In this document: positions 19,101 to 28,900 of the stretch, piece after piece
Numbering within the stretch: position 1 is the stretch's first letter
Layout: each line of letters starts with the position of its first letter
NCBI GenBank assembly: GCA_016722075.1
Contig: JADKGW010000002.1
Coordinates: 1,286,620 to 1,350,619, forward strand
Direction: 5' to 3'
Source of the DNA: Candidatus Kouleothrix ribensis
GTDB lineage: Bacteria; Chloroflexota; Chloroflexia; Chloroflexales; Roseiflexaceae
DNA: 64,000 nt
Translations under genes and position numbers: made by a program
The notes under the pieces: model-generated
Databases searched by the model: none
What the model was told of the DNA's origin: nothing
The model's input: the letters and a program-made list of their open reading frames with translations, nothing else

Positions 19101-22100
19101 GGCTGGAATGCGCCGCCCGCCGCGCTGAGCACAGCGCCCGAGCCGGCGCCGGCCCGGCCGTTCGCCTGGAGCGACGCGCCTGGCGCACGCCCGGCGCTGG
19201 CCGATGGCGGGCCGCTGCTGCTGCCCGCCGGGGCGCCGGCCACGCTGGCCGACGCGCTGATCGCCACGGCCGCGCGCTACCCGCAGCACGGCATAACCTA
19301 TATTCAGAGCGACGGCACTGCCATCGAGCAGAGCTACCCCGAGCTGCTGCACGCGGCGCGCTGTGTGCTGGCCGGCCTGCAGGCGCGCGGCTGCGGGCCG
19401 GGCAGCCGGGCCATTCTCCAGCTCGAGCAGCTGAGCGAGCACCTGCCGGCGTTCTGGGCCTGCATCCTGGGCGGCATCACGCCCGCCACGATTATGGTGG
19501 CGCCGGCGTACGACGCGAGCAACAGCACGGCCGCCAAGCTCTACAACGCCTGGGAGCTGCTGGGCCACCCGCCGATCGTGGCGAGCGCGCACCTGCTGGC
19601 GCCGATCGCCGGGCTGGCCGGCCAGCTGCCAATGGCGGGGCCGACCCTGCTGCCGATCGACGAGCTGCGCCGCGCCGCGCCCACACCGGCCGAATACCAG
19701 CCCGCGCCCCACGCGGTCGCATTCCTACAGCTCACGTCGGGCAGCACCGGCATCCCGCGCTGCATTCAAGAAACCCACCAGGCCGTGATCAGCTATATAC
19801 ACGCCTCGCAGCAGGTCAACCAGCTGTCGGCCGGCGATGTGGCGCTCAACTGGCTGCCGATCGACCACGTTGGCGCGCTGCTGATGTTCCACATCCGCGA
19901 TCTCTACCTGGGCTGCCGGCAGATCCAGGCGCGCACCGACATGATCCTGGCCGAGCCGCTGGCCTGGCTCGATCTGATCGAGCGCTTCCGCGTGACCCAC
20001 AGCTGGTCGCCCAACTTCGGCTATAAGCTACTGGCCGACCGGCTGGGCCAGGCGCATGGCCGCAGCTGGGATCTTGCGTCGGTGCGCGAGCTGTTGAACG
20101 GCGGCGAGCAGGTGACGCTGGCGGTGGTGCGCGAATTTCTCGAGCGCGCCGCGCCGTTTGGCCTGGCGCCGGCGGCCATGCAGCCGGCCTATGGCATGGC
20201 CGAAACCTGCACGGCCATGACCCACGCGCGCCAGTTTAGCCTGGCCGGTGGCGTCAACGCCTTCGAGAAGCGCTCGCTGAGCGGGCAGCTGCGCCGCGCC
20301 GCGCCGGGCGACCCCGACCCGGCCGTGTTTGTGGCGGTCGGCCCGCCCAACCCAGGCGTGCAGATTCGAATTACCGACCCGGCCAATCAGCTGCTGCCCG
20401 AGGGCGTGATCGGCCGCTTGCAGGTGCGGGGCGCGATCGTCACGCCCGGCTACCTGAATAACCCCGACGCGAACGCCGAGGCCTTCACCGCCGACGGCTG
20501 GTTCTACACCGGCGACCTGGGCATGATCCTGGATGGCCAGCTGACGATCACCGGGCGCGAGAAGGAAGTCATTATCATCAACGGCGCCAACTACTACTGC
20601 TACGAGATCGAGGATGTCGTCCGGCGTGTCGCGGGCGTCGATATCACCTGCGTGGGCGTGTGCGAGGTGGACGATCCGCACACCGGCAGCGAGGGCATCG
20701 CGATCTGTTTCGTGCCTACGGTCGCGGCGCCGGCCGCGCGCCTGGAGGTTGTGCGGGCCATCCGCGCGCGCGTGGTCGCCGGCTTCGGCCTGAACCCGGC
20801 CGCAATCGTGCCGCTCGCGCCGGAGCAATTCCCGAAGACCACCAGCGGCAAGATCCAGCGCCTGCAGCTCAAGGCCGCGCTGGCCGGCGGGCAGTTTCAG
20901 GCCGCGCTCAAGGCGCTCGATCTTCAGCTGGAAAACAGCAACACGCTGCCGGGCTGGTTTTTCCGCCGGTGCTGGCGGCCCCGGCAGCTGCGCGCCGCGC
21001 GGCCGGCCGCTACCGGCCAGGTGCTCATCCTGCTCGATCGGCTGGGCCTGGGCGCGGCGCTGGCGGCGGCGCTTGGCACACCCGCCCGGCCGTGCATCGT
21101 GGTCGAGCCGGCCGCCGATTTTGCGCAGATCGGGCCCGGCCACTACCAGGTCGCGCCGGGCGAGCCGCTACACTACCAGCGGCTGTTCGCGGCGCTCGCG
21201 CGCGATGGAGTGCCGATCGACCAGATCGTGCATCTGTGGGCCTACGACACGCTGCCGCCCGCCGCGCCGGCCAGCTTCGACGCGCTGGAGCCGGCGCTCG
21301 AGCGCGGCGTGTACAGCCTGCTGTTTCTGGCGCAGGCGCTCCAGCAGGCCCACGCTGGCGATCGGCCGGTGCAGCTGCTGGTGGTGGCCAGCGCGGCCCA
21401 GCCGGTGGCGCCCGGCGACCCGCTGGCCTGCGAGCGCGCCACCGCGCTCGGGCTGCTCAAGAGCATCCCGCACGAGCTACCATGGCTGAGCTGCCGCCAT
21501 CTCGATCTGCCGCTCGCCACGCCTGCGGCCAGCGCGCGCCTGGTGCTGAGCGAGCTTGGCGCGGCAGACACCGAGCACGAGATCGCCTACCGCCAGGGCC
21601 GGCGCCTGGTGGCGCGCCTGGAGCCGGCCGCGCCAGGCCCACAGCCGGCCGCAGCGCCGTTCAAACGCGGCGGCATGTACCTGCTGAGCGGCGGCCTGGG
21701 CGGCATCGGCAGCCTGATCGCGGCCTACCTGTGCGAGCGCTACGACGCGCGGCTGCTGCTGCTGGGCCGCACACCGCTGCCCACGCCGGCCGGCGACGGC
21801 GAGCCGCTGCCGCCGCAGCTCGCGGCCTGGCGCCAGCTACAGCAGCGCGGCGGCGCGCTGATCTACGAGGCGCTCGACATCGCCGACGGCGCCAGCGTGC
21901 AGCAGGCGCTCGAGCGCGCGCAGAGGCACTGGCAGTGTACGCTCGACGGCGTGCTGCACCTGGCCGGCGTATACCACGACGAGCTGCTGGCCGATGCGAC
22001 GCGCGCGAGCTTTGCCGCCACGCTGCGGCCCAAGCTGGCCGGCGCGCTGGTGCTCGATCAGCTGGCGCGCCGGCACCCCGGCTGCCTGTTCATCAGCTTT

Positions 22101-22970
22101 TCGTCGGCGCACAGCCTGTTTGGCGGCCTGGGCGTGGGCGCCTACGCGGCGGCCAATAGCTTTCTGGATGCGTTCGCACACGCGCAGCGCCAGTCGGGCC
22201 TAGATAGCTACTGCCTGGCCTGGAGCATCTGGGACGAGCGCGGCATCAGCCGCGGGCTGGCCGACGTGCAAGCGCGCCTGCACGCGCGCGGCTACGCCTC
22301 GATCGCGCCGCAGCAAGGGCTGTACGCGCTGCTGGCCGGCCTGGGCTACGGCCAGCCCTACCTGGCGATCGGGCTGGATCAGACCCGCGCGCCGATCCGG
22401 CGCATGCTGGCGGCAGCCGCGCCGCGCATGCAGATCGCGCGGGCGTATGTGGCCGGCGCAGGCGGCCCGGCCCCGGCGGCGCTGCCGCCCGAGCTGGCGG
22501 TGTACGATCGCTTTGGCACGCGCAGCGCCTGCGAGTACCTGCCGCTCGATGCACTGCCGCTCGACGCAGCAGGCCGGCCCGACCGCAGCGCGCTGGCCGC
22601 GCTGAGTGGCGCGCAGGCGGCCGGCCCGCGCAGCTATAGCCCGCCACAGAGCGAGATCGAGCGCACGATCGCCGCGATCTGGCAGGCCGCGCTGCGGCTC
22701 GAGCAGGTTGGCATCCACGACAACTTCTTCGACCTGGGCGGCCAGTCGCTGCTGATGACCCAGGTGCAGGGTAAGCTGCGCGCGACACTACAGCGCGATA
22801 TCTCGATGGTCGATATGTTCAAATACCCAACTATCAGCGCGCTGGCGGCCTACCTGAGCCAGCCCGCGCCTGCGGCACAGCCCGCCGCCACCGACCGCAG
22901 CGCGCGCCAGCGCGAGGCAATCGCCCGACAGAAGCAGCAGGCCCTGCGCCGGAGGAAAACCGATGACTGA
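16131..22970 (+). CDS. SynD: C-(dead A)-acyl ligase-KR-PCP module
   Basis: Start is the ATG five bases after the SynC stop; the frame is open further upstream but that part is a shadow of SynC. Domains by residue: C 5-440 (RHHLLLDGWS, the type following E domains); a degenerate adenylation domain 463-940; an intact acyl-AMP ligase 1010-1595 (LTSGSTGIPR, YGMAET, YTGDLG, KTTSGKIQR); KR 1620-2100 (LSGGLGGIG, FSSAHS, Tyr in GAYAAANSF); a short A-tail-like remnant 2118-2160 (LPLDAAGRPDRSAL); PCP 2173-2240 (DLGGQSLLM). The first A domain lacks the TSGSTG loop, has Glu where Asp235 should be and has GGALD instead of NGKLD, so it should be inactive. The ligase plus KR could activate a 2-keto acid and reduce it to a 2-hydroxy acid, as A-KR-ACP units do elsewhere, giving an ester. 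The substrate is unknown. Confidence 0.92.
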   Translation: MLDPQQIEDIYPLTPMQRGMLFHSLYAPRSAVYFQQEGFRLQGRLERAAFVRAWELVLARHSILRTAIVWEGLDEPVQVVFRQVPLPLEQHDWRAMPAAAQPAALAAFAQADRERGFDTVVAPLMRLALIQLADDTYHFIWSRHHLLLDGWSVALLLKEALHCYAALCQGRAPGLDRPQPYREYLAWLQRQDTTQAEQFWRAGLAGLHAPTPLGVDHPSVRPAGQEQYGEQWAQITPATTAALQALARAQRVTLNTLFQGAWALMLSRYSGQEDVLFGATNSGRPTTIAGIEHMAGLFINTLPVRVRVAPNQPLAAWLQRLLAHQAESRQYNYSSLVDIQRWSELPRGTPLFNSLLVFENFPAISEDELAGDLLVRSEHSFECTNYPLNLAVLPRDGLALRAIYDIDRFDHATITRLLGHLQTLLAAMLADPQQRLGALPIVSAAERRQLVGPAPGAQPAAAPGLAQQFEQQAARAPLATALIFERRQLSYHALNERANQLAHYLRARGVGPELRVGLYLERSLDLAVGLLAVLKAGGACLPLDPAEPHERLAGLLDAAGATLLLTQDRLAGGMPAIPARQIACVRIDADWPAIEREPRDNPPPAHPATLALACAGAGPGALIDQGALAGRLAALQQACPIGPGDTTVQLAGLAAEAAIWELLWPLAYGARLVLALPAGHDDPAYLRALLAEHSVSQLHLAGPALAARLAAWAPALPQLPALRMVLCSGEPAPATSVAQLGSMGARLIQLYGPAEAGPQRLAHTPSEPGGAPALYILDQALEPLPLGVIGELYVAEPGLARGSLAGPAATALAFVPNPFAATPGARMYRTGERARRLGDGTIELAPPAGRLVWLGDRRADMDAIEAALLTDPAVGDCAVLARTTPAGTRALVAYVVPAGAYVPEQLAARLRRRLPAALCPAAYIPLAQLPLTAGGALDQPALAQIELVDAELLQRWETQIQALPTIAQAVVLAHQPAERPAPLHLSDVIAGWNAPPAALSTAPEPAPARPFAWSDAPGARPALADGGPLLLPAGAPATLADALIATAARYPQHGITYIQSDGTAIEQSYPELLHAARCVLAGLQARGCGPGSRAILQLEQLSEHLPAFWACILGGITPATIMVAPAYDASNSTAAKLYNAWELLGHPPIVASAHLLAPIAGLAGQLPMAGPTLLPIDELRRAAPTPAEYQPAPHAVAFLQLTSGSTGIPRCIQETHQAVISYIHASQQVNQLSAGDVALNWLPIDHVGALLMFHIRDLYLGCRQIQARTDMILAEPLAWLDLIERFRVTHSWSPNFGYKLLADRLGQAHGRSWDLASVRELLNGGEQVTLAVVREFLERAAPFGLAPAAMQPAYGMAETCTAMTHARQFSLAGGVNAFEKRSLSGQLRRAAPGDPDPAVFVAVGPPNPGVQIRITDPANQLLPEGVIGRLQVRGAIVTPGYLNNPDANAEAFTADGWFYTGDLGMILDGQLTITGREKEVIIINGANYYCYEIEDVVRRVAGVDITCVGVCEVDDPHTGSEGIAICFVPTVAAPAARLEVVRAIRARVVAGFGLNPAAIVPLAPEQFPKTTSGKIQRLQLKAALAGGQFQAALKALDLQLENSNTLPGWFFRRCWRPRQLRAARPAATGQVLILLDRLGLGAALAAALGTPARPCIVVEPAADFAQIGPGHYQVAPGEPLHYQRLFAALARDGVPIDQIVHLWAYDTLPPAAPASFDALEPALERGVYSLLFLAQALQQAHAGDRPVQLLVVASAAQPVAPGDPLACERATALGLLKSIPHELPWLSCRHLDLPLATPAASARLVLSELGAADTEHEIAYRQGRRLVARLEPAAPGPQPAAAPFKRGGMYLLSGGLGGIGSLIAAYLCERYDARLLLLGRTPLPTPAGDGEPLPPQLAAWRQLQQRGGALIYEALDIADGASVQQALERAQRHWQCTLDGVLHLAGVYHDELLADATRASFAATLRPKLAGALVLDQLARRHPGCLFISFSSAHSLFGGLGVGAYAAANSFLDAFAHAQRQSGLDSYCLAWSIWDERGISRGLADVQARLHARGYASIAPQQGLYALLAGLGYGQPYLAIGLDQTRAPIRRMLAAAAPRMQIARAYVAGAGGPAPAALPPELAVYDRFGTRSACEYLPLDALPLDAAGRPDRSALAALSGAQAAGPRSYSPPQSEIERTIAAIWQAALRLEQVGIHDNFFDLGGQSLLMTQVQGKLRATLQRDISMVDMFKYPTISALAAYLSQPAPAAQPAATDRSARQREAIARQKQQALRRRKTDD

Positions 22971-25900
22971 GCCAGCCGTCCCCGATGCGCCAACCGGCAT
23001 CGCAATCATCGGCATGAGCGGCCGCTTCCCCGGCGCGCCCGACATCGATCGCTTCTGGCAGAACCTGTGCGCCGGCGTCGAGTCGATCTCGTTCTTCGCC
23101 GATGGCGACCCGCATATCGCCCAGGTCGACCCGCGCCTGCTGCACGATCCGCGCTATGTCAAAGCCCGCGGCGTGCTCGACGATGTCGACCTGTTCGACG
23201 CGGCATTTTTCGGCTACACGCCGCACGAGGCCGCGATCATCGACCCGCAGCAGCGGCTGTTTCTCGAGTGCGCCTGGGCCGCGCTCGAGCACGCCGGCTA
23301 CGACGGCGCAACCTACCCCGGCGCGATCGGGCTGTATGCCGGCGCGGCGCTGAACTACTACCTGCTGACGAACCTCTACCCCAACCGCGAGATCGTCGGC
23401 CTGGGCGGCGAGCTACAGGCCCAGCTCGGCAACGATAAAGATCACCTGACCACGCGGGTGGCCTATAAGCTCAACCTGACCGGGCCGAGCATCACCGTGC
23501 AGACGGCCTGCTCGACTGCGCTGGTGGCGGTGTGCAGCGCCTGCCAGAGCCTGCTGGCCTACCAGTGCGACATGGCCCTGGCCGGTGGGGTTTCGCTCGG
23601 CGCGCCGCAGCAGGCCGGCTACCTGTTCCAGGAAAGCGGCATCGGCTCGCCCGACGGCCACTGCCGGCCATTCGACGCCCAGGGCCGCGGCACGGTCGGC
23701 AGCGACGGCGTGGGCCTGGTGGTGCTCAAGCGGCTCGACGATGCCCTGGCCGATCACGATACGATTCATGCGGTGATCACCGGCTTTGGCATGAATAACG
23801 ACGGTATGAACAAGGCCGGCTATACCGCGCCCAGCGTGCAGGGCCAGGCCCAGGCCATCGCCATGGCCCACGCGCTCGCCGGCATCGACCCGGCCACTAT
23901 CAGCTATGTCGAGGCGCACGGCACCGCCACGACGCTGGGCGACCCGATCGAGATCGCGGCGCTGACTCAGGCGTTCCGCGCCGGCACCGACCGTACCGGC
24001 TTCTGTGCGATCGGCTCGGTGAAATCGAATATCGGCCATTTGAATACCGCCGCCGGCATCGCCGGGCTGATCAAAACCGTGCTGGCGCTCACGCATCAGC
24101 GCATTCCGCCTAGCCTGCACTTCCACCAGCCCAACCCGCAGATCGACTTCGCCACCAGCCCGTTCTACGTCAACGCCCAGCTGGCCGCCTGGCCCGCCGG
24201 CCCCACCCCCCGCCGCGCTGGCGTCAGCTCGTTCGGTATGGGCGGCACCAATGCGCACGTCGTGCTCGAGCAGGCACCCCCCGCCCCACCCAGCCCGCCC
24301 GCCCCACCCCACCAGCTGCTCCTGCTCAGCGCCCGCTCCCCATCCGCCCTCGACCAGGCCACCGCCGCCCTGGCCACCGCCCTCGCCACCACCACCGCCC
24401 CGCTCGCCGATATCGCCTCCACCCTCCAGTGCGGCCGCCGCGCCTTTCCCTATCGCCGCGCCCTCGTCGGCGCCGACCCCGCCACCCTCGCCCGCCAGCT
24501 CGCCCACCCCGAGCGCCTCCCGATCACCCACGCCCCTGCCACGCCCCCGCCGGTCGCCCTGCTCATCCCCGGCCAGGGCGCCCAGCACCCCGGCATGACC
24601 CGCACCCTCTACGCCACCGCGCCCGTGTTCCGCGCCACCGTCGACACCTGCGCCGCCCTGCTCCAGCCGCACCTGGCCTGCGACCTGCGCACCCTGCTCT
24701 ATCCCCCCCCGCACCTGGCTGCCGCCGCCGCCGCCCAGCTCGACCAGACCGCCCTGACCCAGCCGGCCGTCTTCACCGTCTGCTATGCCCTGGCCCAGCA
24801 GTGGCTGGCCTGGGGCCTGCGCCCCACCGCCCTGCTCGGCCACAGCCTGGGCGAGTTCGTCGCCGCCTGCCTGGCCGGCGTGTTCCACCTGCCCGACGCG
24901 CTGGCCCTGGTCGCCACGCGCGGCCGCCTGATGCAGACCCTGCCGCCCGGCCACATGCTCAGCGTGGCCCTGCCCGCCGCGGCCCTGCCCGCCTGGCTCG
25001 GCCCTGACCTCGACCTGGCCGCCGTGAACGGCCCGGCCAGCTGCGTGGTGGCCGGCCCACCCGCCGCCGTGGCCGCGCTGGCCGACCGGCTGCAGGCCGC
25101 CGGGGTCGCGCACCGCCGCCTGGCCAGCCCGCGCGCGTTCCACAGCGCGATGATGGCGCCGATCGCGGACGCGTTCGCGCAGGCGGTGGCGGGGGTGGCG
25201 CGCCAGGCCCCGCAGCTGGCGTGTGTGGCGGGGGTGAGCGGGACGTGGCTGACGGCGGCGGAGGCGACCGACCCGGCCTACTGGGCGCGGCGGCTGCGGG
25301 CGCCGGTGCAGTTTGCGGCGGGGGTGGCGACGCTGGTGGGGGCCGGGCAGGCGGGCGTGCTGCTGGAGGTGGGGCCGGGGCAGACGCTGCGTGGGCTGGC
25401 GCAGGGGCAGGCCGGTACGGCGGTGGTGCTGGCGTCGCTGGGGCATGCCGACGACGCGGGCACGCCCGAGGACGCGGCGCTGGCGGCGGCGCAGGGGCAG
25501 CTGTGGCAGGCAGGGGTAGGGCTGGACTGGGCGGCGATCCAGGGGGCCGGGCGGCGGCGGGTGCCGCTGCCGACCTACCCGTTCGCGCGGCAGCGCTTCT
25601 GGATCGCCCCGCCCGCGCCCGGCGCACCGCCCGGCGACCCGCTACGCAAAAAGCCCGACCCGGCCGATTGGGGCTACCTGCCCTCGTGGCGGCGCGCGCT
25701 GCCGCCGCCGGTCGCACCGGCCGAGGCCCACAGCTGGCTGGTGTTCGCCGACGCGGCCGGCCTGGGCACGCAGCTGATCGCGCGGCTGCGCGCGCAAGGC
25801 CAGCATGTGTGCAGTGTAGCCGCCGGCCACCAGTGGGCCAGCGCCGGCCCGGATGCCTACACAATCGCGCCCGATCGTGCCGAGCACTACCAGGCGCTGC

Positions 25901-28900
25901 TGGCCGAGCTGCGCACGCGCGGCGTGGCGCCCAGCCAGATCGTGCATACGTGGAATGTGACTGCCGATGGCGGGCCGGTGGCGGATCTGCCCGCCGAGCA
26001 GGCCGCCTACACCAGCCTGCTGCTGCTGGCCCAGGCGCTCGGCGCCCAGCCGCCCGGCCGGCCGGTACGCCTGTGCATCATCTCGAACGCCATGCAATCG
26101 ATCGCCGGCGAGCCGCTGCTGGTGCCCGAGAAAGCCTTGCTGCTGGGGCCGTGCCAGGTCATTCCGCAGGAATACCCCCACATCAGCTGCCAGAGCATCG
26201 ACGTGGCTGCGCCGCTGCCGGCCGGCCCGGCCGCCCAGCTGCTGCTCGGCCAGCTGCTGGCCGAGCTGGCCGCGCCGCCAGCCGACATGATCGTGGCCTA
26301 CCGCGGGCGCGACCGCTGGCTGCCCGGCTTCGAGGCCGCGCGCCTGGCGCCGCCGGCCGGGCCGGCGCCACTGCGCGAGCAGGGCGTCTATATGATCACC
26401 GGCGGGCTGGGCGGCATGGGCCTGGCGCTGGCCGAACACCTGGCGCGCACAGTGCGCGCCCGACTGGTGCTGGTGGGCCGCTCGGCGCTGCCACCGCGCG
26501 AGCACTGGCCGCAGTGGCTGGCCGACCACCCCGACGATCCGGCCGGCCGCAAGCTGCGCGCGATCCTCGCGATCGAGGCGCTGGGCGCGACTGTGCTGCC
26601 GCTCAGCGCCGACGTGGCCGACCCGGCCCAGGTGCGCGCGGTGGTCGCGCAGGCGCGCACGCAGTTTGGCGCGCTCCACGGCGTGATCCACGCAGCCGGC
26701 GTGCCGGGCGGCGGCATGATCCAGCTCAAGCAGCCCGGCGCGGCCGAGCCGGCCCTGGCCGCGAAAGTTGCCGGCACGCGTGCGCTGGCGGCGGCGCTGG
26801 CCGATCAGCCGCTCGATTTCCTGGCGCTCTGCTCGTCGCTGGCGGCGCTGGCTGGCGGGTTTGGCCGGGCCGATTATTGCGCCGCCAACGCCTTCCTCGA
26901 CGCATTTGCGCACGCGGCGCCGCTGCATACGCGCGTGTTCGCGATCAACTGGGATGCCTGGCAGGAAGCCGGCATGGCCGCCGAATCCGCACTGCTGACC
27001 GATCACGCCCGCGCTGGCCTGGGCGCCGGCCTGCGCTCGGCCGAGGGCGCCGAGGTGTTCGCACGCATTCTGGCGCAGCCCGGCCCGGCGCAGATCATCG
27101 TGTCGACGCGCGACCTGGCCGCGCGCCTGGCCGAGCTGCGGCGCCCGCCCCAGCCGCCGGCCACACCACCGGCCGACCAGCCGCCCGCCGGCCAGCCGCG
27201 CACCCACAGCGCCTACCAGGCGCCACGCACGCCGCTCGAAGCCCAGATCGCGGCAGTCTGGCAGCGCGTGCTGGGCATCGACCCGCTCGGCGTTGACGAT
27301 AACTTCTTCGAGCTGGGCGGCCACTCGCTGCTGGCGGTGCAGCTGCTCTCGCAGCTACAGACCGAGTGCGGGCTGGTGGTGCAGCTGCCAACCCTGTTCG
27401 CGGCGCCGACAGTCGCGGCCCTGGCCGCCCAGCTCGCGCACGCCGCCCCGGCCGCGCCAGCCGCCCCGGCGATCAGCCCGCGCGGCGGCTCGCCCGCCGT
27501 CGCCGAGCTGTCGTTCGCCCAGCAGCGGCTGTGGTTCATCGACCAGCTCGCGCCGGGCATATCGGCCTACAACATGCCAGTCGCCGTGCGCCTGAGCGGC
27601 GCGCTCGACGTGGCCGCGCTCGAACACAGCCTGGCCGCGATCACCCGGCGCCACGAGATTCTGCGCACCAGCATCGTGCTGGAGGGCGAGCGCCCGGTGC
27701 AGCTGATCGCTACAGCCGAGCAGGCCACCGCGCCAACGCTCACGCGGCTCGACCTGCAGGCGCTGCCGGCGGCAGCCCGTGCGGCCGAGGCCCAGCGGCT
27801 GGCCACGCTCGAAGTACAGCGCCCGTTCGACCTGGCGCACGGCCCGCTCTGGCGCGCGGCGCTGCTGCACGAGGCCCCGGCCGAGCACCTGCTGCTGCTG
27901 ACCATGCACCACGCGATTTCGGACGCGTGGTCGATCGGCGTGCTGATTCGCGAGCTGACTGCGCTGTACGCCGGGTTTGCGGCCGGCCGGCCGGCCACGC
28001 TCGCGCCGCTGCCCATCCAATACGCCGATTTCGCCCACTGGCAGCGCGCCTGGCTACAGGGCCAGCCGCTGGCCGAGCAGCTGGCCTACTGGCGCGCGCA
28101 GCTGGCCGGCGCCCCCGATCTCGAGCTGCCGAGCGACCGGCCGCGCCCGCCGGTGGCGACCTACCACGCCGCCAATCTGGCCTTTGCGCTGCCGGCCGAG
28201 CTGGCGGCGGCGCTCACGGCGCTCAGCCGGCAGGCCGGCGCCACGCTGTTCATGACCATGCTGGCCGGCCTCTATACGCTGCTGTATCGCTACACCGGCC
28301 AGCTCGACATCGCCGTGAGCACGGCGGTGGCCAATCGCGGCCGGCCCGAGCTGGAAACGCTGATCGGCTGCCTGATCAACCTCCTGGTGCTGCGCGCCGA
28401 CCTGGCCGGCAACCCCAGCTTCCGCGCGCTGCTCGCGCGCGTGCAGCAGATCTGCCAGGGCGCCTTCGCCCACCAGGATCTGCCGTTCGAGCTGCTGGTC
28501 GAGCAGCTCCAGCCGCGGCGCGACCTCAGCCGCAACCCGCTGGCCCAGGTGATGCTGATCGTCCACAATGCGCCGCGCGACCCGATCGAGCTGGAGGGCC
28601 TGGCCGTGCGTCCGCTGGCACTCTCCGAGCGCCTGTCGGCCGAGTTCGACCTGACCATTCACCTGTGGGAGCAGCCCGACGGCTTGCACGGCCAGGCCAC
28701 CTACAACACCGACCTGTTCGACGCCGGCACGATCGCGCGCATGCTCGAGCACTGGCAGGTGCTGCTGGCTGGCCTGGCCGCCGACCCGGATCAGCGCCTG
28801 GATGCCCTGCCGCTGCTGGCCGAGCACGAGCGCCGGCTGCTGCTCGAAACGTGGAACACCACTGCCGCCGCCTACCCACGCGAGCTGCGGCTCGACCAGC

